The notes under the pieces: model-generated | What the model was told of the DNA's origin: nothing | The model's database searches: none | What the model saw: only the letters and a program-made list of their open reading frames with translations | Made by a program: the position numbers and the translations under genes | Shown here: positions 49,756-58,620 of the stretch, one piece after another | How the letters are laid out: the number at the start of each line of letters is the position of its first letter | Numbering within the stretch: position 1 is the stretch's first letter | NCBI RefSeq assembly: GCF_900496965.1 | Contig: NZ_UFQB01000029.1 | Coordinates: 1-64,000, forward strand | Direction: 5' to 3' | DNA length: 64,000 bases | Source of the DNA: Achromobacter agilis | GTDB taxonomy: Bacteria; Pseudomonadota; Gammaproteobacteria; Burkholderiales; Burkholderiaceae_B

Positions 49756-50724
49756 TCAAAAACTGACGGCCAGCCCCACCGAAAACCCCGAGACGTTGTT
49801 GCCGAAAACGTATCGGCCCACCAGGCGGGTGCGCGTGATGAACACGTTGTAGGCGCTGGAATCCAGCTCCAGGCCCGCGCCGACGGTGGTCAGCCGGTCA
49901 AAGCCCAGAATGCCGCGCTGGTCGCCCAGGAATTCCGAGTGTGTGAGCTCCAGCACGTAGCGTAGCGGCCGCTGCAGCAGGATTGCGCCGGTGGGGGCGC
50001 GGTAACGGGCCCACAGGTTCGCCGACTGCGCCGTGGCGTGGCCGCGCACAGCCGCGGAACTGTCGAAACTCTGCAAGCGCATGTCGGAATAGCGCAGCTC
50101 CACATCCACCTCATAGCCCGGCCGGTAATGTTCGTAGTCCAGCATGAGCGAACCGCCCAGCCCGTAGGCGTTGAGCGAGCCCTTGTCGAGGAAATCGATG
50201 TCCCTGTCGGTCTTGCGGCCGACATACCAGCTGGCCGCGCGCAGGTCGCTGGTGACGTTGCCCAGCGCAAAGTTGAAGATGGGGCGCAGCTTCAGTTCGT
50301 CGGTCAGCTTGAAGTCCCAGCCGATGCCGCCGGTGGCCGACAGGCTGTTCCATTTCGTGGGGATGCGGCGGGACTCGGCGCCTTGCGTGGCGATGAAGGT
50401 CGGGTCGTAGCGGCTGGCCGCCAGCACGCCTTCCAGATAGATGGGCACCGACTCGGAAATCGTGTCTCCGCCGCCCAACTGCGTCATGTAGAACTCGGTC
50501 GATCCCGTCGTCGATCCACCGCCGCCGCCAATGTTCAAGGAACTGGTCGTAATGTCGGGCACGATGGAAAACGACATCAGGGCGAGCACGCCATTGGCGC
50601 GCTTTTGCAGGTCGTCCTGGGTCAACCGCAAGCCTTGCTGCGCCTGTGCTGCGCCGGCGCAGCAGGACAGCACGACAAACAGGCTGAGCAGACGCCGCTT
50701 CGCCCTGCTCACGGAATTCCGCAT
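49756..50724 (-). CDS. Predicted outer membrane beta-barrel protein
   Basis: 322 residues. Signal peptide ends GAAQAQQ. After LTQDDLQKRANGVLALMSFSIVPDITTSS and a glycine-rich run (NIGGGGGSTTGST) alternating beta strands fill the rest, ending SVGLAVSF with a terminal Phe, a BAM signal. The layout fits solitary autotransporter-like barrels. It lies between the diguanylate cyclase and wecB on the same strand, which makes it a candidate for the polysaccharide system; I cannot assign a function. Confidence 0.7.
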   Translation of the reverse strand: MRNSVSRAKRRLLSLFVVLSCCAGAAQAQQGLRLTQDDLQKRANGVLALMSFSIVPDITTSSLNIGGGGGSTTGSTEFYMTQLGGGDTISESVPIYLEGVLAASRYDPTFIATQGAESRRIPTKWNSLSATGGIGWDFKLTDELKLRPIFNFALGNVTSDLRAASWYVGRKTDRDIDFLDKGSLNAYGLGGSLMLDYEHYRPGYEVDVELRYSDMRLQSFDSSAAVRGHATAQSANLWARYRAPTGAILLQRPLRYVLELTHSEFLGDQRGILGFDRLTTVGAGLELDSSAYNVFITRTRLVGRYVFGNNVSGFSVGLAVSF

Positions 50725-50824
50725 GCGAATCTCCGAAGGAATGCGTTGTCAATGCGATCGGGCCAGGCTTGCTGCCCGGCATGCTGGTCTGGCCCGGGCA
50801 GATTACACGGACGCCGACGGCTGC

Positions 50825-52411
50825 TCAAGAATCCCGCGCGCGGCTGCCGAGCGCGCGCCACAGCGTGACGCGATTGCGCCCTGCCTGCTTGGATGCGTAC
50901 AGCGCCTGGTCGGCAAGCTGGATCACCGTCTGGTGCGAGGTGTCGTCTTGCGGCCATAGGGCCACGCCGATCGACACGGTGACCTGGCCCACGCCATCGG
51001 GCATCCGTTGTCCGGCGACCGCGGCGCGCAGGCGTTCGGCGACCTCCGCGGCCTGCCCGGCGGAGGCGGTCGGCAGCAAGGCGATGAATTCTTCGCCGCC
51101 GATCCGGAACGGCCGGTCCTTGCCGCGCAGGCCATCGCGCATCGCCTTCGCCAGCGCGATCAGCACCTCGTCGCCGACGGCATGGCCGAAGGTGTCGTTG
51201 ATGCGCTTGAAGTGATCCAGGTCCAGGGCGATGACGGCGAAAGGGGATTGCTTTTCCGCGTACTCCGCAAGCGCCTCGTCCAGCGCCCGGCGGTTCATCA
51301 GGCCGGTCATCGGGTCCGTCTGGGTCTCGCGGTTCAGGCGTCCCACCTCGCGCCGATGCTGGGCCAAGGTGGTCTTGACCGCCTCGCGCAGCGTGTCGGC
51401 TTCCGCATACCAGGCGTTGAGCCGGTTCAGGTCCTGGCCGGCGTCCGTGCCGGCGGCCATGGCGCGCGAGAGCCGCGACAGGGGCGAGGCGATGGCATAG
51501 GCCAGGGCGCATACCAACAGCAGCGTCAGCAGGAACGCAGGGACCGCGAAGCGCAGCGATTCCGCCAGCAGGGCGCGCAACGGGGAAAGGACCTGATCGA
51601 GGGAGCGCTGGGTCACGATCGCCCAATTGCCTTTCTCCAGGGGGGAGTAGCCGATCAGCACCGTGTCGCCCTGCGCATCTTCCAGCGGCGCCGCTCCCGC
51701 TTCGCGGATAGGCGCGAGAGTGGCTAGCACGAGCGCACTGCGGGTGGCCTGCCTACGGTACAGCACTTGGCCGGCGTTGCTGACCAGGAATACCGACGTG
51801 CCGTCCGCCGGGGCCTGGCCGCTGATCACGCGATCTATGCCGCTGCCGTCGTCCAGGGCGATCATCATGGCGACATAGCCTGAGGGCTCGCCTTGGCGGC
51901 GCGCTACCGGTTCGACCAGCACCAGCGCTGCGCCGCCGTCGCCGGGGCGCTGTGCGACCCATTGGCCCACGCGCAGCTCGCGCACGCCCAGATCGGCAAG
52001 GCGCCGCGCATCGCCGGCCTGCGGCGCGGCGTCCGCCGTGCTTGCGATGATCCGGCCGTCGGCGTCCGCCAGCCAGACCGACACCACGGCATCGGCCTGG
52101 CTGGCCAGGCGTTGCAGTTCGCCGCGCAGCGCACGGGGATCGTCCCGCTGCGCGGCCAGGTGCGGCGCGCCCGCCTGGAGCTGGCGGTGCAGCGCCCCGA
52201 TGTAGACGTTGATCACTTCGGCGAGCTTTTCGGCATAGACGCGGTTGGAGGCCAGCGAATTCGCGATCACTTGCGCCTTCTGCACCTGATAACCCGAGTA
52301 CAGCGCGTTGATGAACCCCACGGAGACGCCAAGTATTGCAAGGACGGTCAGTACCGCAAGCAGACCGATCTTGTGTTTTCCGCTGGGAGTCCCGCCAGGC
52401 CGTCCGATCAT
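50825..52411 (-). CDS. Membrane diguanylate cyclase with periplasmic sensor
   Basis: 528 residues. Two membrane segments (about 15-37 and 288-307) bracket a ~250-residue periplasmic sensor that resembles dCache domains (VVSVWLADADGRIIAST, VFLVSNAGQVLYRR, PLEKGNWAIVTQ). A short HAMP-like linker leads to a GGDEF domain with signature GGEEF at 438-442 and the inhibitory I-site RGKD at 429-432, five residues before it; both are intact, so it should be active and product-inhibited. ATG at 52411 has GGAG upstream. Layout recalls E. coli DgcJ, which activates NfrB. It is transcribed towards the outer membrane protein gene (100-base gap). Confidence 0.9.
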   Translation of the reverse strand: MIGRPGGTPSGKHKIGLLAVLTVLAILGVSVGFINALYSGYQVQKAQVIANSLASNRVYAEKLAEVINVYIGALHRQLQAGAPHLAAQRDDPRALRGELQRLASQADAVVSVWLADADGRIIASTADAAPQAGDARRLADLGVRELRVGQWVAQRPGDGGAALVLVEPVARRQGEPSGYVAMMIALDDGSGIDRVISGQAPADGTSVFLVSNAGQVLYRRQATRSALVLATLAPIREAGAAPLEDAQGDTVLIGYSPLEKGNWAIVTQRSLDQVLSPLRALLAESLRFAVPAFLLTLLLVCALAYAIASPLSRLSRAMAAGTDAGQDLNRLNAWYAEADTLREAVKTTLAQHRREVGRLNRETQTDPMTGLMNRRALDEALAEYAEKQSPFAVIALDLDHFKRINDTFGHAVGDEVLIALAKAMRDGLRGKDRPFRIGGEEFIALLPTASAGQAAEVAERLRAAVAGQRMPDGVGQVTVSIGVALWPQDDTSHQTVIQLADQALYASKQAGRNRVTLWRALGSRARDS

Positions 52412-52892
52412 CGTTGCTCCTGCTTTGGACCTGCATCGAAGGGGTGAGGCGCTGCCCGACCGGATCCGCCTGGCGGGGTTTCCCGCAGGCGCGGCGCCGG
52501 ATACGGCGCGCGGGCGCTTTGCATTTGTAGCATCCACGGTTGATTCAATCGAAATTTTGTGTACGATTAATGCATCTCGGCGCGCGAGCGCGGGCATCAA
52601 GCGGTTCTGGCGTTTCACTCGTACGTTATTTGCCAAAATGCGGGAGGGTGGTTGGATGCAACGATGGCCTGCGTTACGCAGCTTCGCCGCCAGGGCTCTG
52701 CTCTGCTGTCCCGCCTACTTTCTCTCTTTCCTGATTGCCAGACCCCGCCCGGTCCACCGGCCCGGCGCGCCTCTACGGGGCCCTCGCGCCCCAAGCAAGC
52801 CCAAGCGCATTCCTGCATTCGCGTGACCTCATTGCCTGACTGGGCGGCGTACCCGCGCGGCCCATCCATTCCCCACGTTTGGAGACCATGTC
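52412..52892. other. 481-base intergenic region
   Basis: Separates the divergent diguanylate cyclase and alkylsulfatase genes. No convincing gene, repeat or terminator. It should carry promoters for both sides, but I see no box that I would defend. Confidence 0.5.
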
Positions 52893-54935
52893 ATGATGAA
52901 GCCCCCCCGCAGTGTGAACGTCCTGTCCGAATCCCATGGCCGCCGGTCTCATCGGGCCAAGGCGCCCAGGTACCGGCTGGCGCGGATGGCGTTGACGGCG
53001 ATCGCTTTCTCGCTGGCGGGGAGCGCGTGGTCGGCCGAGCAGCCGAAACCCGCCGAGGCGGCTACCAAGGACGCCAACGCGGCGCTGCTGAAGGCGCTGC
53101 CGTTCTCTGACAAGACCTCCTTCGAACTGGCGCACAAAGGCTTTATTGCGCCGCTGCCCGACGGCATGATCAAGGGCACCGGGGGCAATCTGGTCTGGGA
53201 TCCGAAAAAGTACGACTTCATCAAGGAAGGAGCGGCGGCTCCGGAAACGGTCAATCCCAGCCTGTGGCGGCAGTCCCAGTTGCTGAACATCTCGGGGCTC
53301 TTCCAGGTCACTGACGGCATCTACCAGGTGCGCAACTACGACCTGTCCAACATGACGATCGTCGAAGGCAAGGAAGGGCTGACGATCATGGATCCCCTCA
53401 TTTCGACCGAGACGGCCAAGGCCGCGCTGGACCTCTACTATCAGCACCGCCCCAAGAAGCCCGTGGTGGCCGTGATCTACACGCACAGCCACGTGGATCA
53501 TTATGGCGGCGTGCGCGGCGTGGTGGACGAAGCGGACGTCAAGGCGGGCAAGGTGAAGATCTACGCGCCGCTTGGCTTCCTGGAGCACGCCGTGGCGGAA
53601 AACGTCATGGCGGGCACCGCGATGAGCCGCCGCGCCAGCTACATGTACGGGAACCTACTGCCGCCCAGCGCCACCGGGCAAGTCGGCGCGGGCCTGGGCA
53701 CCACCACTTCCGCCGGCACCGTTACGCTCATTCCGCCCACCGACATCATCGAGAAAACCGGCGAAAAGCGCACTATCGACGGACTCACGTACGAGTTCCT
53801 GTATGCGCCGGGCAGCGAAGCGCCTGCCGAGATGCTGTACTACATCAAGGAAAAGAAAGCGCTGAACACGGCCGAGGATTCCACCCACACGCTGCACAAC
53901 ACCTATTCGTTGCGCGGGGCAAAGATCCGCGATCCGCTGGCGTGGTCGAAGTACCTGAACGAGGCGCTGGCCCTGTGGGGCGACGATGTCGAAGTGATGT
54001 ACGCCATGCACCATTGGCCGGTGTGGGGCAAGAAAGAAGTGCAGGAGCAGCTTGGCATGCAGCGGGACATGTACCGCTACATCAACGACGAAACCTTGCG
54101 CCTGGCCAACATGGGCTACAACAAGGAAGAGATCGCCGAGCAGGTCAAGCTGCCCGAGTCCATCGCCACCAAGTTCTCGAACCGCGGCTACTACGGCTCG
54201 GTGAACCATGACGTGCGCGCCACCTACGTTCTTTATCTGGGCTGGTTCAACGGCAACCCGGCCACGCTGCACACGCTTCCCATCCAGGAGGCTTCCAAGC
54301 GCTACGTGGACATGATGGGCGGCATACCGGCCATCCTGAAGAAGGCCCGCGAATACTACAAGAAGGGCGAGTACCGCTGGGTGGCCGAAGTGGTGAACTA
54401 CGCGGTCTTCGCCGACCCCAACAACCAGGAGGCCAAGAACCTGCAGGCCGACGCGCTGGAGCAGATGGGGTATCAGGCGGAAAGCGGGCCGTGGCGCAAC
54501 TTCTACCTGACCGGGGCCAAGGAACTGCGCGAAGGCGTGCAGAAACTGCCCGTCCCGGATACGGCCAGCCCGGACACGGTACGCGCGATGACGCTCGACA
54601 TGCTCTTCGACTATTTCGCGGTGCGCCTGAATCGCGACAAGGCCGCGGGCAAGCACGTCGTGCTCAACCTGGACTTCACCGACACCAACCAGAAGTACAT
54701 GCTGGAGATGGTGAACAGCGTGCTCAACCATACCGAAGGCAAGCAGTCGAAGGAACCGACGGCGAGCATGACGCTCAGCCGCGATACGCTCAACCGCATG
54801 ATGCTCAAGGAAATGACGCTCAAGGACGCCATCGCCAAGGGCGACGTGAAAGTGACGGGCGACCAGCAGCAGATCACGGAGATGTTCGCCGCGCTCGATA
54901 ACTTCGAGTTCTGGTTCAACATCGTGACGCCCTGA
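52893..54935 (+). CDS. Alkyl/aryl-sulfatase, SdsA1-type
   Basis: 680 residues, the usual length for this metallo-beta-lactamase-fold sulfatase family. The zinc motif is THSHVDHYGG; later ligands are in TAEDSTHTLHNTYS and AMHHWPVWG. A helical dimerisation region and a C-terminal SCP2-like domain (DTASPDTVRAMTLDMLFDYFAVRLN, NFEFWFNIVTP) complete it. These enzymes hydrolyse sulfate esters such as dodecyl sulfate. The long N terminus looks like a signal (ALTAIAFSLAGSAWSAEQ), so it is probably exported. ATG at 52893 has a second Met next to it (52896). Confidence 0.9.
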   Translation: MMKPPRSVNVLSESHGRRSHRAKAPRYRLARMALTAIAFSLAGSAWSAEQPKPAEAATKDANAALLKALPFSDKTSFELAHKGFIAPLPDGMIKGTGGNLVWDPKKYDFIKEGAAAPETVNPSLWRQSQLLNISGLFQVTDGIYQVRNYDLSNMTIVEGKEGLTIMDPLISTETAKAALDLYYQHRPKKPVVAVIYTHSHVDHYGGVRGVVDEADVKAGKVKIYAPLGFLEHAVAENVMAGTAMSRRASYMYGNLLPPSATGQVGAGLGTTTSAGTVTLIPPTDIIEKTGEKRTIDGLTYEFLYAPGSEAPAEMLYYIKEKKALNTAEDSTHTLHNTYSLRGAKIRDPLAWSKYLNEALALWGDDVEVMYAMHHWPVWGKKEVQEQLGMQRDMYRYINDETLRLANMGYNKEEIAEQVKLPESIATKFSNRGYYGSVNHDVRATYVLYLGWFNGNPATLHTLPIQEASKRYVDMMGGIPAILKKAREYYKKGEYRWVAEVVNYAVFADPNNQEAKNLQADALEQMGYQAESGPWRNFYLTGAKELREGVQKLPVPDTASPDTVRAMTLDMLFDYFAVRLNRDKAAGKHVVLNLDFTDTNQKYMLEMVNSVLNHTEGKQSKEPTASMTLSRDTLNRMMLKEMTLKDAIAKGDVKVTGDQQQITEMFAALDNFEFWFNIVTP

Positions 54936-55091
54936 GGAAATACGGGCGGACCGGGCGCGGGCCGTGCCGCACGCTACGCGCCGGTTATTGTCCGAGATCA
55001 TGTCCGCGCCAGAATCCCCCCGCCGCGCCGCGCTGAGGCGGCATTTGCTCCGTTATCGCGTGATACCATCTGCGCCGATCAAGGGATGCGA

Positions 55092-55496
55092 ATGTACACA
55101 GGAGCCCACGCCAGTAGACGATGCGTCGCGCTAGCCGCAGCGCTTCTGTTCGTCTTTCAGGCCCTGGTTGCCTCTTCTGCGTTGGCGTCGTCCGGGCTTG
55201 CATCCGGCAAGGCGGGCGCGACCACCATCATTTGCACGGCCACTGGGCCGCGCGTGGTGACCCTCGATATCCAGCGTCCCGCACAGGACGCCGAGCAGCA
55301 CAGCGGCGCCTTGCCGCATTGCTGCGCCGCCGGCTGCGCGATGCTGGGCGGCGCCACGCTTCCCGAACTGTTCGTCCTTGCCTGGCTTCTGCCCGTGGCG
55401 GCGCCTGGCGTGCCGCGTCCGGGCATCGCGGTCTATTTCTCCAGCGCGCTGGCTCGACTGCCGCAGAAATCGCGCGCGCCGCCTTTCCTGGCCTGA
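55092..55496 (+). CDS. DUF2946 copper-responsive leader protein (CruR-like)
   Basis: 134 residues. Hydrophobic N terminus (VALAAALLFVFQALVAS), cysteine cluster HCCAAGC at 76-82, second hydrophobic segment (ELFVLAWLLPVAA) and C-terminal RAPP at 128-131, three residues before the end (FLA). In B. pertussis a DUF2946 protein with a cysteine motif and a C-terminal RAPP stall sequence (CruR) senses copper while being translated and controls the following TonB-dependent receptor by Rho-dependent termination. This gene precedes a copper receptor in the same way. ATG at 55092 is five bases after AAGGGA; an ATG at 55086 is inside that site. Confidence 0.82.
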   Translation: MYTGAHASRRCVALAAALLFVFQALVASSALASSGLASGKAGATTIICTATGPRVVTLDIQRPAQDAEQHSGALPHCCAAGCAMLGGATLPELFVLAWLLPVAAPGVPRPGIAVYFSSALARLPQKSRAPPFLA

Positions 55497-55686
55497 CTCC
55501 CCTCCAGACGTTATCGGTGCGTTTCGCGCGCGGCCTGCGGCCGGGCCCGGAATGCCACGCCCCTGCGTAAGCCGGTTTCGCACTTTTCCACTCGCTCCGA
55601 ACATCGACAGCGCTGGCGCCGCACAGGCCCGGCGGTCGCTGGCGCGGGCGGTGGTCATGGACCTTGCATAGCAATAGAAACCCGAC
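55497..55686 (+). promoter_or_regulatory. Probable copper-controlled Rho-dependent termination region
   Basis: 190 bases between the DUF2946 leader and the receptor gene, without an intrinsic terminator. It contains C-rich, relatively unstructured stretches (for example 55497-55510 and 55560-55610) that could serve as rut sites. Assigned by analogy with the cruR-bfrG system in Bordetella pertussis; not proven here. Confidence 0.5.
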
Positions 55687-57750
55687 ATGTACAAGAAAGA
55701 CGAATTTCTGCGGATGAGTTTCCTCGCGGCCGCGTTGGCCGCCGCGTTTCCCGCCTGGCCGCAATCGACGGACGCCGGCGTCGTCTCCACCATGGATCCG
55801 GTGGTGATCACTGGGGTGGCGCCCAGCGCGCCGCTCACGTTCACGACGGATCCGAAGATTCCTCGCCAGCCCTTGCCTGCCAGCGACGGCACGGACTACC
55901 TCAAGACCATTCCCGGGTTCTCGTCGATCCGCAATGGCGGAACCAACGGCGACCCGGTTCTGCGCGGGATGTTCGGCTCGCGCCTGAACCTCCTGACCAA
56001 TGGCACGTCCATGCCCGGCGCCTGCCCCGCCCGCATGGATGCGCCCAGTTCCTATATTTCTCCCGAGAACTTCGACCAGCTCACCGTCATCAAGGGGCCG
56101 CAGACGGTGTTGTGGGGGCCGGGCGCATCGGCCGGCACGATCAAATTCGATCGCGACACTCCGCGCTTCACCGAAGCGGGCGTGAGATTCGACGGCAGCC
56201 TGCTGGGCGGCTCGTTCGGCCGCAACGACCAGGCGGCCGACCTGACCGTGGGCAATGAAAAGGTGTACACCCGCATCACGGCCAACCACTCCCATTCCCA
56301 GGACTACAAGGACGGCGACGGCAACACTGTGCCGTCGCGCTGGGACAAATGGAACGCGGACGTCACGCTGGGCTTCACGCCGGACGCCGATACCGTTTAC
56401 GAACTGACCGCCGGCACCGGCGACGGCGAGGCGCGCTATGCCGGGCGCGGCATGGACGGCTCGCAATTCAAGCGCGAGAGTTTCGGCTTGCGGTTCGAGA
56501 AGCGCAATATCGGGACGGTCCTGAACCAGGTCGAGGCGCAGCTGTACTACAACTACGCGGACCACGTGATGGATAACTTCACGCTGCGCACGCCGGATCC
56601 GATGAGCGCGATGCCCATGGCAATGGCTTCCGACGTCGACCGCGCCACGTGGGGAGGGCGTTTCGCCGGCACCTGGAACCTGTCGCGCGACGTCGATCTC
56701 GTGACCGGCGCGGACTTCCAGCAAAGCCGTCACCGGCTCCGCAGTGGCATGGGGGCGGTTTCCTATCGCAGCCAGCCCTGGGTCAAGGACGCGGACTTTT
56801 CCAATGCCGGGTTGTTCGGCGAAGTGACCTGGCGCGCCGCGCCCGGCAGCCGCGTCATCGGCGGCGCGCGGGTGGACTGGGCATCGGCAAAGGATTTCCG
56901 CCAGAACGACGGCGGGATGATGATGCCCATGCCCAATCCGACGGCCGGCGAGCGCCGCAACGACACGCTGCCTAGCGGCTTCCTGCGATACGAGCAGGAC
57001 CTGGAGGCAATTCCGGCCACCGTCTACATCGGCCTCGGGCATGTCGAGCGCTTCCCTGATTACTGGGAGCTGTTTTCGCCGGACCGCGGGCCGACCGGCT
57101 CCGTCAATGCCTTCCGGGGCGTGAAACCCGAGAAGACCACCCAATTGGATTTCGGCGCGCAGTACAGGACGGAAACGGTGGATGCCTGGTTCTCGGGCTA
57201 CGCGGGCTACGTCAATGATTTCATCCTGTTCAACTACACATCGGGCGGCATGATGGGCGCGTCCTCGCAGGCGACCAATGTGAACGCCAGGATCGCCGGC
57301 GGCGAGCTCGGCGCATCCTATCGGATCGCTCCCAGCTGGAAGCTCGGCGCGACGCTGGCCTACGCCTGGGGCCAGAACCGCAGCGACGGCAGGGCCTTGC
57401 CGCAGATGCCGCCGCTGGAGGCCAAGCTCAGCGCCGCCTACGACGACGGCACCTGGTCGGCCGGCGCCCTCTGGCGCATCGTCGCCGCGCAGAAGCGTTA
57501 TGCCCTGAACGAAGGCAACGTCGTCGGCAAGGATTTCGGTCCTAGCGCCGGCTTCGGCGTGTTTTCCATCAATGGCGGCTACGCGGTCAACAAGCAGGTC
57601 CGGCTATCGCTGGGCGTGGACAATCTGTTCAACAAGACCTACAGCGAGCACCTGAATCTGGCGGGCAATGCCGGCTTCGGCTATGCCGCCAACACGTCGG
57701 TGAACGAGCCGGGCCGCACATTCTGGGCTCGCGTGAGCTTCAAGTACTGA
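55687..57750 (+). CDS. TonB-dependent copper receptor (OprC-like)
   Basis: 687 residues. Signal peptide to about residue 25, then TonB box region (DPVVITG), plug (VIKGPQTVLWGPGASAGTI) and beta-barrel ending FWARVSFKY. The copper-binding residues described for OprC have counterparts: CxxxM (Cys113, Met117) in the plug and HxM (His293, Met295) in the barrel, with Met-rich segments (PMSAMPMAM; MMMPMPNP). The preceding DUF2946 leader supports a copper import role. Corresponds to the Bordetella gene called bfrG by context. Confidence 0.88.
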   Translation: MYKKDEFLRMSFLAAALAAAFPAWPQSTDAGVVSTMDPVVITGVAPSAPLTFTTDPKIPRQPLPASDGTDYLKTIPGFSSIRNGGTNGDPVLRGMFGSRLNLLTNGTSMPGACPARMDAPSSYISPENFDQLTVIKGPQTVLWGPGASAGTIKFDRDTPRFTEAGVRFDGSLLGGSFGRNDQAADLTVGNEKVYTRITANHSHSQDYKDGDGNTVPSRWDKWNADVTLGFTPDADTVYELTAGTGDGEARYAGRGMDGSQFKRESFGLRFEKRNIGTVLNQVEAQLYYNYADHVMDNFTLRTPDPMSAMPMAMASDVDRATWGGRFAGTWNLSRDVDLVTGADFQQSRHRLRSGMGAVSYRSQPWVKDADFSNAGLFGEVTWRAAPGSRVIGGARVDWASAKDFRQNDGGMMMPMPNPTAGERRNDTLPSGFLRYEQDLEAIPATVYIGLGHVERFPDYWELFSPDRGPTGSVNAFRGVKPEKTTQLDFGAQYRTETVDAWFSGYAGYVNDFILFNYTSGGMMGASSQATNVNARIAGGELGASYRIAPSWKLGATLAYAWGQNRSDGRALPQMPPLEAKLSAAYDDGTWSAGALWRIVAAQKRYALNEGNVVGKDFGPSAGFGVFSINGGYAVNKQVRLSLGVDNLFNKTYSEHLNLAGNAGFGYAANTSVNEPGRTFWARVSFKY

Positions 57751-57768
57751 CCGATCCCGGCCCGTGTC

Positions 57769-57804
57769 GCCGCAGCAACCTTTTCGTTTTCCGGTTGTTG
57801 CGGC
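57769..57804. terminator. Possible hairpin terminator after the copper receptor gene
   Basis: GCCGCAGCAACC (57769-57780) pairs with GGTTGTTGCGGC (57793-57804) with one G-T pair; the T-rich segment is in the loop rather than after the stem. Works, if at all, as a weak stop. Confidence 0.45.
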
Positions 57805-57813
57805 GTTCTCAAC

Positions 57814-58029
57814 CTATGGCGCCCATGCGGGCGATCGTCCCCTGGAATCGCTGAACTTCCCGCGCTTGGCCTTCTGCTTGCGGAAGAACAGCCGGACCCG
57901 GCCAGCATGCCCTGCGTCGGTCTCCACGATGTAATCGCGGTCCTCTGCAGCTGCGGCCGGCGGCAGCGACTTGATGGCCTCGGCCACGTACGGGCCTCCG
58001 ACCTGTTCCAGGATTCCGTTGTCGTTCAT
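57814..58029 (-). CDS. Small conserved-looking hypothetical protein
   Basis: 71 residues: NDNGILEQVGGPYVAEAIKSLPPAAAAEDRDYIVETDAGHAGRVRLFFRKQKAKRGKF (by position), with a basic C terminus. No signal peptide or membrane helix. Normal codon use and isolation between the copper receptor and tmRNA support a gene, but I do not recognise the family. Confidence 0.55.
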   Translation of the reverse strand: MNDNGILEQVGGPYVAEAIKSLPPAAAAEDRDYIVETDAGHAGRVRLFFRKQKAKRGKFSDSRGRSPAWAP

Positions 58030-58083
58030 GGCGGTGTGATTTCTGTGTGAAAGCCGTGTGAAACGGCGGACAGCCGGAGACAG

Positions 58084-58113
58084 AAAAGGGCGGATCGGTT
58101 AACCCGTCCGCCC
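58084..58113 (-). terminator. Terminator after tmRNA
   Basis: Read on minus: GGGCGGA with TCCGCCC stem (58107-58113 and 58088-58094), then TTTT. Confidence 0.75.
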
Positions 58114-58143
58114 CTGTCTGCTACTGTCTAATGCTTGCTAATT

Positions 58144-58532
58144 TGGTGGAGCCGGGGGGAATTGAACCCCCGTCCGCAAGCCCTCCGCAACCAGTTCTAC
58201 ATGCGTAGTCGATTTATTTGGTTTTAACCCTGGACTTAGCCAACCGACAGGCCGGACCAGAGCGATTCACGTAATTTAAATTTGAACCGTGTGACCCCAG
58301 TTCAAACCGATTCCTTGTGAATGTCGCTGCTGCGGTTCGAGGGTTGCCCCCCTAGGAAGTTGCCTTCCCCCGCCTGACCCAAGGACAGATCAGTGCAGCG
58401 GCTCACCGCTTAAGCGGCGAGAGCGAAACGCTCGTCGTTGGCGTTTGTAGTGTTCCAGTGGTTTAACGAGCGTACTGGTGCTCGGCATGCCCTGAGTTGT
58501 TTCGCGACCCACGTCGAATCCGGATCGGCCCC
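58144..58532 (-). ncRNA. ssrA: tmRNA
   Basis: 389-nt transfer-messenger RNA that rescues stalled ribosomes. The 5' end (GGGGCCGATCCGGATTCGACG) pairs with the 3' end (GGGGTTCAATTCCCCCCGGC then TCCACCA), making the tRNA-like domain with encoded CCA. The resume codon region reads GCC AAC GAC GAG CGT TTC GCT CTC GCC GCT TAA, giving the tag ANDERFALAA. A -10-like TACAAT lies about ten bases upstream (58542-58547). Confidence 0.95.
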
Positions 58533-58620
58533 AAGAACTCTATTGTACTGGGAAATGCCATAGCCTGCCGTGATCTCTGCGTACACCTGCTTTGGCGTGG
58601 CGCCAGGGACACAGCAAGGC

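Noticed and set aside
49470..49766. 98-codon plus-strand frame in the wecB upstream region
   Set aside because: No ribosome site, skewed composition, overlaps the end of the barrel gene.
52308..52826. 172-codon plus-strand frame between the cyclase and the sulfatase
   Set aside because: Starts inside the cyclase gene antisense; arginine- and proline-rich with no family features.
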